Assembly (NCBI GenBank): GCA_002633025.1
Contig: NMRB01000667.1
Location: forward strand, 4,874-68,873
Length of the DNA stretch: 64,000 nt
Direction of reading: 5' to 3'
DNA from: Notospermus geniculatus
Taxonomy: Eukaryota; Nemertea; Pilidiophora; Heteronemertea; Lineidae
In this document: piece by piece, positions 1 to 8,921 of the stretch
How positions within the stretch are numbered: position 1 is the stretch's first letter
Layout: every line of letters begins with the position of its first letter
The notes under the pieces: generated by a model
What the model saw: only the letters and a program-made list of their open reading frames with translations
Database searches by the model: none
Told to the model about the DNA's origin: nothing
Made by a program: the position numbers and the translations under genes

Positions 1-786
1 AATACGCGATTTTGCTCTGCTTGAAGAAACCTGGCTAAAATTGCGTTTTAACGTTTGTCCCGGGGTCTAGATTGACGGACTCCAAAGTGCACGTCTGACT
101 TGTTGTGACAAAATGGCTATATCTCCGGAACGGAAGCAGCTACGACGACGCAACTAGCGCCAAAAGAAAGAGGAGAAAAAAGTAGCTTTATTTTGACCAA
201 TTTTCAGACGCGTACGAGCAACGGTGATCGAGATATAGACGTTTAAAGATTGGCAACCTGACTAAAACATAGGCAGAATGCGACTATTTCCTCACAACTT
301 GCATCTTCGGCTCTGGCCTGTTTCTCTCACAGACATTTTGGAAGAAGCAAACCTGCATGAGGTCGTGGCCCATTTAGTTGCCTCCAGAATGAGTGTCTTG
401 TCACCAGTTTTGGTTGCAATTTTTGGGAACTAGGCGCGTCTTTGTAGACACATGAGAAATTCATGTTACAAAATGTACACTTTTCAACTTCATCCAGTCG
501 CGAAAGGGTTATGTATTGTTTCAAAAGTGTGAGTAGGGTACTTGAATCACGGGTAGCTGAGTGTCGGCCTACACAGCTCACTATCATTGAGTCTCTGACT
601 CTGCAGTGTGTAAAATGCCGAAGTCTCATGTCTTTGTTTTGTTTCTAAGACATTATATTTTACTGGGGATTTTCTCTGCGTGTTTCTAATACCTATAGCT
701 TATGCATTCTTTTGACTTTTCCTCAGGCAAAATAAAATGGAGCAACAAACGTGGTGGCAAAATCGTCTGTCCAGGTAGGAAAAATA
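1..786. other. 5' flank, no gene recognised
   Basis: I see no exon with convincing splice sites or protein similarity here. The longest open frames, about 100 codons on the minus strand and 61 on the plus strand around 327-648, overlap each other and have no recognisable motif. The stretch is ordinary intergenic or degraded repeat sequence. Confidence 0.5.
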
Positions 787-1058
787 GATCGTTGGAATCC
801 GTTTTGAGCAGCCCTAAACCAAATTCATCATGATAAAAGCCGAGAAAAAGATGTCGTCTACTTTGAATTACATCATTCGAATAAATCACGTTAATTAATC
901 AAACTTAAGGTTGCAGATAAGAGATCGTTGGAATCCGTTTTGAGCAGCCCTAAACCAAATTCATCATGATAAAAGCCGAGAAAAAGATGTCGTCTACTTT
1001 GAATTACATCATTCGAATAAATCACGTTAATTAATCAAACTTAAGGTTGCAGATAAGG
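787..1058. repeat. Tandem duplication, 2 x 136 bp
   Basis: Two essentially identical 136-bp units lie head to tail (787-922 and 923-1058). Each starts with GATCGTTGGAATCCG and ends with GGTTGCAGATAAG. The identity implies a recent duplication or an assembly artefact. No coding content is evident. Confidence 0.9.
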
Positions 1059-1226
1059 GAACCAAAGGCATCGCTAAACACGTGATTGCTAGGGATTAAT
1101 GGGGGAAATCCGGCTATAGGCATGATTTGGTTTGATTGAAACTTCATGTAGGCCTACATCAGTTTCAAAGAATCAAATCTTCTTTGAAACTGGTGTAGTT
1201 TTACAGATTACCGGTAAGGTATTGTA

Positions 1227-2135
1227 TGTGACCCTCCGCTACAAAACCTGCGTAAAGTCGCGCGGAAAATGAGCCTAAACGCACCGACATGACATCAGAA
1301 GATAAAGATAGAAATAGAATCGCTCAGACTTCACAACAGACAGGCAGACAATACTGAAACTGACAAATGCACTGGTCCCAACTTGCCAACCTCAGAGTGA
1401 CTGATGATTGGTTTTGTGGTGGAGGTTTACATTTGTCAATTTCGGTGTTGTCTGTCTATTGTGAGGTCTGAGTGATCCTGTCTCTATCTTTATCTTTATC
1501 TCCTGGGGCCGTATGCATAAAACATCTTAAGTGCAAAATTTCCCTTAAATCTAAGAATTTCTCTTAAATTTTGTCCTAAGAATTACCCTTTTCTTATGTG
1601 GTAGGCCTATGCATAAACAGTCTTAAGGTAAGGAAATCCCCTCAAATCACTCCTTATCTTAAGGTACCTCCAGAGGTACTTTAAGTATAGAGACACGCCA
1701 GTTCAATGCATGCAGACCTCGAGTTAGGCCTTGTGGCGTTGGACATTTTAAGTAAAAACTTAAGGAGTTTCCTCAGCCACTAAGAAACCTTCTCTGGACA
1801 AGATTGCGCAATCACTTACCAAACCAATTTAGACTAAATCTGTTTGTAATGGTCGCTCCGATTGGCTGAGATGTGTGGCATAATTGATAACTGCCTGTAA
1901 CTGACATCCTTAGAATTTAAGGAAGTTTCTTAGACTTGAGGGAAAATACATCCCTAAGGTTTATCTTAAGGCGTTTTATGCATATCACTTAAGAAATGTC
2001 CTTCTGTAAGGGATCCTTAGCGGTATTAAGGGAAAAACTAAGTTAAGCAGTAAGATACGGCCCCTGGTGTCATGCCAGTACGTTTAGGCTCATGTTCCAT
2101 GCGACTTTACACTGGTTTTGTGGCGGAGGGTCACA
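1227..2135. mobile_element. Palindromic MITE (outer), interrupted by a nested MITE
   Basis: The left terminus TGTGACCCTCCGCTACAAA (from 1227) matches the reverse complement of the right terminus (ending 2135, GGCGGAGGGTCACA). The similarity continues inward for about 65 bp on each side. The interior is also inverted-repeat-like: AAGATAAAGATAGA near 1299 pairs with TCTATCTTTATCTTTATC near 1480. There is no ORF, so this is a non-autonomous DNA transposon. Its right arm is split by the element at 1506-2063. Confidence 0.8.
1506..2063. mobile_element. Nested MITE, GGGCCGTAT termini, CTG target duplication
   Basis: The element begins GGGCCGTATGC and ends ATACGGCCC, and is flanked by CTG on both sides (1503-1505 and 2064-2066). 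The other arm of the host element predicts a single CTG/CTG-like triplet at this point, which supports a 3-bp target duplication. The interior is dominated by CTTAAG and TTAAGG motifs in both orientations. A CWG 3-bp duplication is typical of PIF/Harbinger elements, but the family assignment is inference. Confidence 0.75.
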
Positions 2136-2478
2136 TATGTGTACAGGTGTACATGAGTTCAGCCATTTTGTATTTCCTAGACGCGCGTTCTTGCAAGACC
2201 CACGTATGCGTTGATTACGTGAAAAAGTGGACCTTGTACAAGACATACGACACATGGGGCCAGGAGTGCAGATGCGGACAGGACGGGAGAGTCTCATGCA
2301 AATAACTCCAATGAAAAAAAAACCCAATAAAGACAAAGCAAGCAGCTCCTGAAAGAATCCACAGCTTTCTTTGTGCTATGAACATCAGTCTGTAAGCATT
2401 CACTGATGAAGTACTTTATTGGGAAATAAACACTCAGATGCATTGGAAGTGTCTTCTGTTCCCGTGTCTCATTTTCTC

Positions 2479-2516
2479 CTGGTGTGCTGCGCGCTTTAAA
2501 AGGCGCCGCACACCAG
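2479..2516. repeat. GC-rich hairpin CTGGTGTGC...GCACACCAG
   Basis: Near-perfect 38-bp inverted repeat with a CTTTAAAAG centre, about 270 bp upstream of the MADF ATG. It could be a transposon terminus or part of the promoter. Its function is not known. Confidence 0.5.
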
Positions 2517-2786
2517 CAATTTTTCGAGCGATTTTCTTGGCGATCGGCCTTGCAACCAGGCCAGCGACTGAACATTTTTACTTTTTGCTCTCCTGTTTGC
2601 GGCAGATTGTTACTCGACTGAATTACACAATTTGGTCGCAGGGTTGGTCCCTCCGATTGGTCTCTTTACATAATCGCTTCAGTGATCGCTGCGTTGGCGA
2701 ACACGTTCAGTTGCCGATTACATGAGCGACCAAGAAATAATTGTCCGTGTTGAGCGCGTTCGTTTACATTGGTCTTTTCGACGGCA

Positions 2787-3941
2787 ATGGCGAAACAAGT
2801 GGAGGATGTTGATGATAAACTTGTTCCGGAATGGGAGGTCCATCCTAGTTTGTACGCAACTACTAGCGGGGATTACAGGGACCAGGACTACCGTGATGCG
2901 GCATTAAAAGATATGGCCCAAACACTTGGGTGTACTGGTGAGTAGGCTCAGGATGTTACAATAGACACCTTGCGAAAGTCGGCCATTTTTCCCAGAGGGT
3001 AATAACAAACACTGAATGTACAGTGAATGTACACCACTGATGTACAGCATGTTTTAAAATCTGCAATAACATAAAAACTTGCCTTGAAAATATTTCACAT
3101 AATATAACCATCGGTAATATAACATTAATATGCACTGAGCCTTGGCTTGCTTTTCGGAAAGCAGAATTCAGAAAAGAAAAACAGACTTTGGTTGCTTACC
3201 CAACCTTGGGTCCGGGTTTATGAATCTTCATGTTTCACACTGTGGGATAGGAGCCTGAAAACCTGGAGCTGAGGTTTGTCCCAAACAGGGCATGATAAAA
3301 GTCGTTTAAAAATTTTTATGTGAAATATCTTCACAAATTTCGGCCTGGGCACATTACATCACATATTGCAATGTGATGGGCAATTGCATCACATTGTGAT
3401 TGGCAATGTGATGTGATGGGCAATTGCATCACATTGGCAATTGCATCACAATGGCACATTGCATCACATTGCAATTACACAAAACTTCTATGAAAAGTTC
3501 CAAAATGAACACCTGCTCAGCAATGCTACATATATGTAGCATTGCTGAGCAGGTGTTCATTTTGGAACTTTTCATAGAAGTTTTGTGTAATTGCAGGTTT
3601 TAAAACATGTAAAACATGCTGTGCATCAATAGTATACATTCACTGTACATTCAGTGTTTGTTATTACCCTCTGGGAAAAAAATGGCCGACTTTCGCAAGG
3701 TGTCTATTTTATTTATTTGAGTCTCTTTATCATTATACACATGTATCATGTACAATGTGTTTCAGTGGCGGTACTGAAAAAGAAGATGAAGTCCTTGCGA
3801 ACGATGCTCTCCAGGGCTTTACGATACTCTCCATCCGGTAGTGCACGGCAAAAGCTACCAAAAAAGCAACAATGGGTTAAAGAAAAGATGAAGTGCCTGG
3901 TATCGTACATGCAAATAAACAGGACATCCACAAATCTCAAG
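2787..3941 (+). CDS. MADF-domain DNA-binding protein (Myb/SANT-like), probably transposon-derived
   Basis: Two exons are visible: 2787-2937 (donor GTGAGT) and 3766-3941 (acceptor TTTCAG, donor GTAAGA). Together they make 109 codons in one frame, starting at ATGGCGAAACAAGTG. The joined product has the MADF layout. It starts with acidic KLVPEWEVHPSLY, followed by the SGDYRDQDYRDAALKDMA helix. TLGCT then leads across the junction into VAVLKKKMKSLRTMLSRALRY. MADF domains bind DNA in arthropod regulators and in the accessory protein of PIF/Harbinger transposons. The frame stays open to the GTAAGA donor, so further 3' exons are expected, but I could not identify them. A 749-bp inverted-repeat element sits in the intron. 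The adjacent minus-strand transposase-like tail favours a Harbinger origin over a host transcription factor. MADF call fairly sure; gene completeness unsure. Confidence 0.7.
3351..3480. repeat. Short satellite of ATTGCATCACA / GGCAATTGCATCAC
   Basis: Irregular tandem copies of ATTGCATCACATT and CAATGTGATGGG, in both orientations, fill this stretch of the MADF intron element. Confidence 0.75.
3471..3594. repeat. Perfect 124-bp palindrome (2 x 62)
   Basis: GCAATTACACAAAACTTCTA (from 3471) reads identically on the opposite strand from 3594. The axis is at ACATA|TATGT and there is no spacer. Perfect arms without a loop suggest a recent origin. Confidence 0.85.
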
Positions 3942-3967
3942 GTAAGAGCGGTCCATTGCCATGAATG

Positions 3968-4105
3968 TCACTCATACACCATATCGTATTGCCAGGGAAC
4001 TTCGCCATCTGGGGACATGAAATATTTCCGCATTGCATCTCTTTGCTGTTTGGCTGTTAATGTACACGTATGCTGTTTGGTCTTCTTGAGGGGCGTCAGC
4101 TGTTG
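3968..4105 (-). pseudogene. Possible HARBI1-type transposase C-terminal fragment
   Basis: Read on the minus strand, this segment gives LTAKQQRDAMRKYFMS, then PDGEVPWQYDMVYE and a stop at 3968. The pattern RDxxxxYF..(G)xVPWQ is how I remember the C-terminal tail of DDE_Tnp_4 (HARBI1-like) nucleases. I cannot find the catalytic DDE part upstream (above 4105), so this is a fragment or a terminal exon of a degraded gene. It is convergent with the MADF gene, as expected if both come from one PIF/Harbinger element. Recognition from memory, moderate to low confidence. Confidence 0.35.
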
Positions 4106-4860
4106 CTGAGCTTCACTTCTCCAGGAAACGAGGTGTACGTTGTAACCGCCGGTTGCCCTCTGCGGTTCCTCCCACTGTCTCCGGCGTTTTTGGTGGTTTT
4201 TCCGGCCGGAGGGGAATCGGGGCTTTTGCCAAAACACTTTTGACTTTTTTCACTTTTACAATGCTTGCGACCTTGATTATCGAAGATACATAGCATTGAA
4301 TTCTGCTACATTTAACAGGCCATATGCGTTTCAGCGAAAGTAGTTTCGTATTTGTTTTAAATCCAAGTTGAACTTTGCCCGGTTTGGGTGTGGCCGATTG
4401 GTCACGTGACGTAGCTAGTGAACCTTGAGCAGTGTGTGCGCTTGCCGTTAGGCTGCGCGCGTTGTAGCTTTGTATGAACATGATAACTATCCCGGTAAAA
4501 TGTGGGATTTGTAGTATATCATTGGGCCAATGATGCCTTAATTATGTTAAAGCTCAGTTGGACTATTGGTATTGACAGTGAATTCTTCAGGAGAGTGTGT
4601 TTGGCGACCGGTCATGTCCGGGTTTGCTACTCTTTAGTTACATTTTGTCCCGTTAGATGGCTCCAGTGTGTTGGCCACGTGTTGAGTTGTTGTTGGAGTT
4701 GAGGCAGTTTCGGTGCTGAATTCACTCGTTTTTGGGGAGATTTATCCCTCTAGTGTCACGAACGGTTTTGTATATTTTCAGTTTTACCCTGACCGGATTG
4801 TCCCGACCGGACCTGATGCCCAAGTCCTGATCGTGTTGATGTTATCTTCGATCTGGCTGA

Positions 4861-4968
4861 CGAAGGCTTTGTGTGAACTTTTTAATTAATAAATTGTCAG
4901 GAGTAGAAAAATGGCGAAGACTTTGTGTGAACTTTTTAATTAATAAATTGTCAGGAGTAGAAAAAGAC
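4861..4968. repeat. Tandem duplication, 2 x 54 bp
   Basis: Two near-identical 54-bp units (4861-4914 and 4915-4968), each containing GTGTGAACTTTTTAATTAAT and AGGAGTAGAAAAA. They differ by GGC/GAC near the start. Confidence 0.85.
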
Positions 4969-5079
4969 TTGTCGCCTCGGTCTGTTGTTCGTCAGATGGC
5001 ATTGTCATATCGGCTGTCACAGGTGGAGGACGGTAATTAAATTAGCACGACCGCGCCGGGCTACATGCCATGGACATGG

Positions 5080-5245
5080 TAGGCTAGGCGTAGGCCTAGG
5101 CCTACATACATGTAGGCCTAGGGGCCTAGGCCGTAGGGCCTATCATGCATCTGCATGGGATGTACGGTAGAATAACGTTAGAACACTACACTGTCATGCT
5201 GTAGGCCTACTGTAGACAGTGCAGTGCATGCAGCATAGGCCTAGC
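5080..5245. repeat. TAGGCCTA/ACATGTA-rich patch
   Basis: Dense overlapping palindromic octamers (TAGGCCTA, TACATGTA) and GGCCTAGGGGCCTAGGCC-type repeats. The same motif family recurs at 6240-6620, 8018-8040 and 34920-35060. Confidence 0.6.
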
Positions 5246-5566
5246 AGTGACAGCCAGGAAGGAGCATTCAGATTGATCATGTTGATTGGTGTGCCTGATT
5301 TTTATTTTACCATGTTTACGGACAATTTTCCAACACAGATTTAGGGTACGATAATACCGACATCAGCCAAGCTTAATGCTTGGTCTAAAATGTCGAAGCA
5401 CTTCGATTCACTTTTCACCAGCAGAAAACCGAGATAATCACCTTATCTCTCGCGAAGAAACTCGTAAAACCTGTGAAAGCCATCTTTCTTTCGTGTCTTT
5501 TCTTGTTATTCATTTCTTCCGCACACGCGCAATTCACATGCGTATTTCACTTCCGGGTTCTGTGGT

Positions 5567-5641
5567 AGATTTGGTACCACGATCCTCCGCTAGGTGGATT
5601 TTATGTATGACCCACCTAGCGGAGGATGGTCGTACCAATCT
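5567..5641. repeat. 75-bp inverted repeat
   Basis: AGATTTGGTACCACGATCCT at the left pairs with the right arm ending GGTCGTACCAATCT. The core arms TCCGCTAGGTGG and CCACCTAGCGGA are perfect. It is followed by a short direct repeat, TCGGTCGTTTCGCTACACG x2 (5647-5688). Confidence 0.75.
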
Positions 5642-6005
5642 ATGTTCGGTCGTTTCGCTACACGGGTTCGGTCGTTTCGCTACACGTTTCCGAAAAGGCC
5701 GTGTGGCGAATCGACCAGATAATTGGGCTTTGCACCTGCGCAGAGTGCACACATTCCAAGATGGCCGACGACAACTTTGGTTGCTACTGTACACAACTTT
5801 GAAAAATTCTGGTGAATATTCTGTGATATACCTCAATATTCTGATATTCAGTGTGTCAGACCAAGGTTTTTATGCGAGTGTAGCTGATTGAAGGCTTTAT
5901 GATGCCATACATACATTGTGTTGAAGTAGGCCGGCATTGCCAGATCGATTGCCATTTGATTTTGGCATTGCCATTGTTGTTACCGGTAGGCCTAGATTGT
6001 TGACA

Positions 6006-6155
6006 TGTGATCATGTGTCATCATCAGTGATCAGTGGTGATCATGCACAGTGATGCATGCATGATGATGATGCATGTTCATCATGCACTGATGCAGTCAT
6101 CATCATGCGGCACACACCATGACCATGCACATCATGACATCCCATCATGGTGTAG
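6006..6155. repeat. ATCATG/TGATGC-rich low-complexity tract
   Basis: Irregular CATCATG, TGATGCATG and GTGATCATG repeats. The open frame here (His/Met-rich) comes from the repeat and is not a gene. A similar tract lies at 37100-37290. Confidence 0.7.
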
Positions 6156-7429
6156 GCCTAAATGCACTGGAGCTGATGGAAGTGATGAGGTGTTTGGTTT
6201 GGGTCAGGCATGGTTAGGAATACTAATAGGATTACCGATTGGATTAGGCCTACCGGTAGGCTTTAGCAGGACACAGCTGTTTCAGCAATACATCGAGAGC
6301 GACTAGTGCTGCCACCTACGCGTGCGCGTGACGTCGATTCCCGATTTTCGTGTTATTGAAACAACCGTGAGGAGGGGCCTACATAACATACCGGTAGGCC
6401 TACAATATACAATACATGATTACCCAGAGACAGATACCGGTAGGCCTAGCAGTTCAGGAAAGTTCCGAATTTGGAAACGGCCACGTTTCGCTGATTTTGG
6501 AAGCCCAGCGATTCCAATATTGGCAACGTTTCTGTTTTCGGAAGCGGTTTTCGATTCCGATATCGGAATCGGTGTAGGCATAGGCTACTTGCACGTTAGG
6601 CCTAGGCCTAGCTAATCGGGATATGAGTACCGGTATCAAAAATCGGGAAGTGTATTTCATGTATTTTTCCATATTTTCATATGAAAGTCCTATTCTCAAT
6701 CCCAGCGTTCTCGCCAAGGGACTTTGACGTGGCGCAGCACCACGTTGTTTGATAAGGCCGCCACGCTGCCATGGAAGCAAGCTTGTCCCCGCCACGTTCA
6801 TAAAATCGCCACCACACTGATAAAATTGTGCGCCACGCCGAAAATGTTACGTTATACTATAAATAAAACAGGTCTTAAACATCAATGTTCATCCTCCGTC
6901 CAGCTGACATCACCTGCTTTTCGATATATATACAATAACCAACCAGCTCGGTAGTTAAATGAAGCCCCGAACATCGTTTCCTGGCCGGTGACGCTGCCAG
7001 CTGGTCGCCATCTACAGGTCTTGTTCGGCTAGGTATATATACCCGATTCATGGTCATTTCTCACTGTCTGCCAATATGAACGCACATCCAAATAAAAGTT
7101 CGATTATGTTGATCTGGCCAAAGCAGACAATTCTACTTTCCCGCCGCATGACTCAGACTGGCTTGTTGCCAATGACAACAAGTCATCTGGATGCGGCCCG
7201 GCCGCCAGAATCGTTGATGATTTAGGCCTGTCATTGCCTGTATGGATAAGTAAAGTTCACTTCGCATAGATTAACCTTGTTTTTATAACCCCTAATCATC
7301 TTCCTCAACAGGTTTGCAAATTTCTGGGTTGCGTTTGGTGTTTTTGTCACGAGAAATCGACACTTGTTTGTCATACTGTCTCCTTGCGAGGTTTCGTCGG
7401 CAAAAATTGGTCATGAGATGCGTTGGTCA

Positions 7430-7570
7430 GAGTGCTAAAATACATCCTCAAATGCCGGGAAATCGCATCTCAGGGCGTCCAGAATTCAAATTTTCCTGGG
7501 GGAGACTCCCCCAGACCCCCCGCTCGGTGGCGCGCCTACGGCGCGCGTTGCCGACTTCGTCGGCAGGTGA
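7430..7570. repeat. GC-rich palindromic patch, probable old transposon fragment
   Basis: Contains CTGGGGGAGACTCCCCCAG (7496-7514), then runs of C and short hairpins (GGCGCGCC...GGCGCGCG, GCCGACTTCGTCGGC). The CCCCCAGACCCCCC pattern is common in degraded transposons of animals, but I cannot name a family. Confidence 0.35.
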
Positions 7571-8527
7571 ATTCATCAGTGACTGCTTCAGCATATTGCA
7601 GCGCCACGCTCAATGAAAATCCTGGCGAGAACGCTGCAATCCCAGTGGCGAGTTATCCCTAGTGCCACGCTTTTTTATCATTTATTTACCCCGACATTTA
7701 CCTTATCCTCAACGAGTACCTCGTGTAGTGCATCATATCCAAGTCTCATTTCGTTCCTCCCGAAAAAGGGGTGAAAATATCTTGGTTCCTGCCATTAGGG
7801 GGTCTAATTGGGTGAAAAAAGCCCACAGAAAGGGGTTGAAAATTTCCCTTGGTTCCTTCTGTAAGGGGGTCCTCTTCAATTCAAACTCAGGAACAAGCAT
7901 GTGTACGGTACCCTAAAATTATGGAGTGGGCTAGTCTACCAGGCGTTAACGTAAATTTACGGTTTTCTCCTCCTGTGGTCATCCCCTATCGATCCATGCT
8001 GGTGCTGCCGTGTAGTATACATGTAGTACCGGTAGGCCTATGCCCCTCATCTTTTTTGTGGATCATCACCTAATCACAGCAATTTCTACAACAGGGCCAT
8101 GGATTACCTATACAACTTTTTTATTCCAGCTGTACATTCTTTTGTTAAATTTCACTTGGCCCTGGCTCCATCATTTTGGTAAATGGCTGTGGTACAGGAA
8201 AACTCAGTAAAATCGGTCCCTGCTGTGCAACAGTTCAAGTAAGTTATAATTTACAAACAAAAAAATGTTCGCCCCTAATACATTTAATAATGTAGGTGCA
8301 TTCCCACCAATCACTGAGAAGAATGAATTTGTTGGTGATACAATTAATTATGTGTATCGACAAAAATTGATTTTTCTTTTTTTGGTATCGAGTACTGGTA
8401 GTAGTAATTTTTACGTCACAAGAGAAGCGAGCAGTGAGTCCCCCAGAAAAAGGAATGGTGGGATGGTCCGTCATGATGGGACAAAATATATTTGATCCTC
8501 AGTTTATACAAACTGTTTTTATGGTTA

Positions 8528-8671
8528 CAGGGTTTCTGCCAGAAATATTTTTGAGGGTATGCAGTTCTTCAGAATCAGCAAAAAACCCCATGAAATTAAA
8601 GAAAATGGCTCTTTTCTGTTCCTTTGAGGGTAATCGCAGCGTACCCTGCGTACCCTCTGGCGGAAACACTG
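8528..8671. mobile_element. Short MITE with CAGGGTTTCTGCCAGA termini
   Basis: The left end CAGGGTTTCTGCCAGA (8528) pairs with the right end TCTGGCGGAAACACTG (8656-8671). GAGGGTA and TACCCTC pair further inward. The CAG(G/T)G(T/A)TTC terminus is hAT-like. No ORF. Confidence 0.6.
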
Positions 8672-8921
8672 GGTTAATAATTCTCCCCCCCCCCCATAAA
8701 AGTGTCCAGACTGGCCAGATTTTATCTCCCTATTCTGATATCCTATTTGGACACTAAGTTGTAATGAGGGGTGAAAATTAACGTCGTCTTTATCTTTGGA
8801 GCTGAATGATTGATCCTATGTCTCTTGCACATTTGGTTCACCTTAATGTTCTTTGATGGAACATATGTATCTTGACTTTGTGGCATAATTAATTCATTGC
8901 ATTTTGCTCTTTAGCCTTCCA

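Larger units (their letters stand above)
2960..3708. mobile_element. Inverted-repeat element inside the MADF intron
   Basis: The left arm (AATAGACACCTTGCGAAAGT, from 2960) is matched by the reverse complement ending at 3708 (CGCAAGGTGTCTATT). The similarity runs inward about 100 bp through CCCAGAGGGTAATAACAAAC and CATGTTTTAAAA. It fills nearly the whole intron. The interior carries a short satellite (3351-3480) and a perfect palindrome (3471-3594). Confidence 0.75.
3942..8913. other. Repeat-rich spacer between the MADF gene and LRRC56
   Basis: Apart from the transposase-like fragment and the repeats listed separately, I find no convincing exon here. The stretch has GGCCTA/CCGGTA-rich patches (5080-5245, 6240-6620), an ATCATG-rich patch (6006-6155), tandem and palindromic repeats, and a poly-C run near 8690. 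The region just before 8914 ends in a polypyrimidine-AG (TTTTGCTCTTTAG), a probable acceptor for the first coding exon of LRRC56, so an untranslated exon may lie in this spacer. Confidence 0.5.

Noticed and set aside
3351-3480. CRISPR-like array of short repeats
   Set aside because: Repeat units are adjacent and irregular without unique spacers, and the DNA is clearly eukaryotic.
6034-6306. His/Met-rich 90-codon open frame
   Set aside because: Generated by the ATCATG low-complexity tract; no splice or start context and no similarity.
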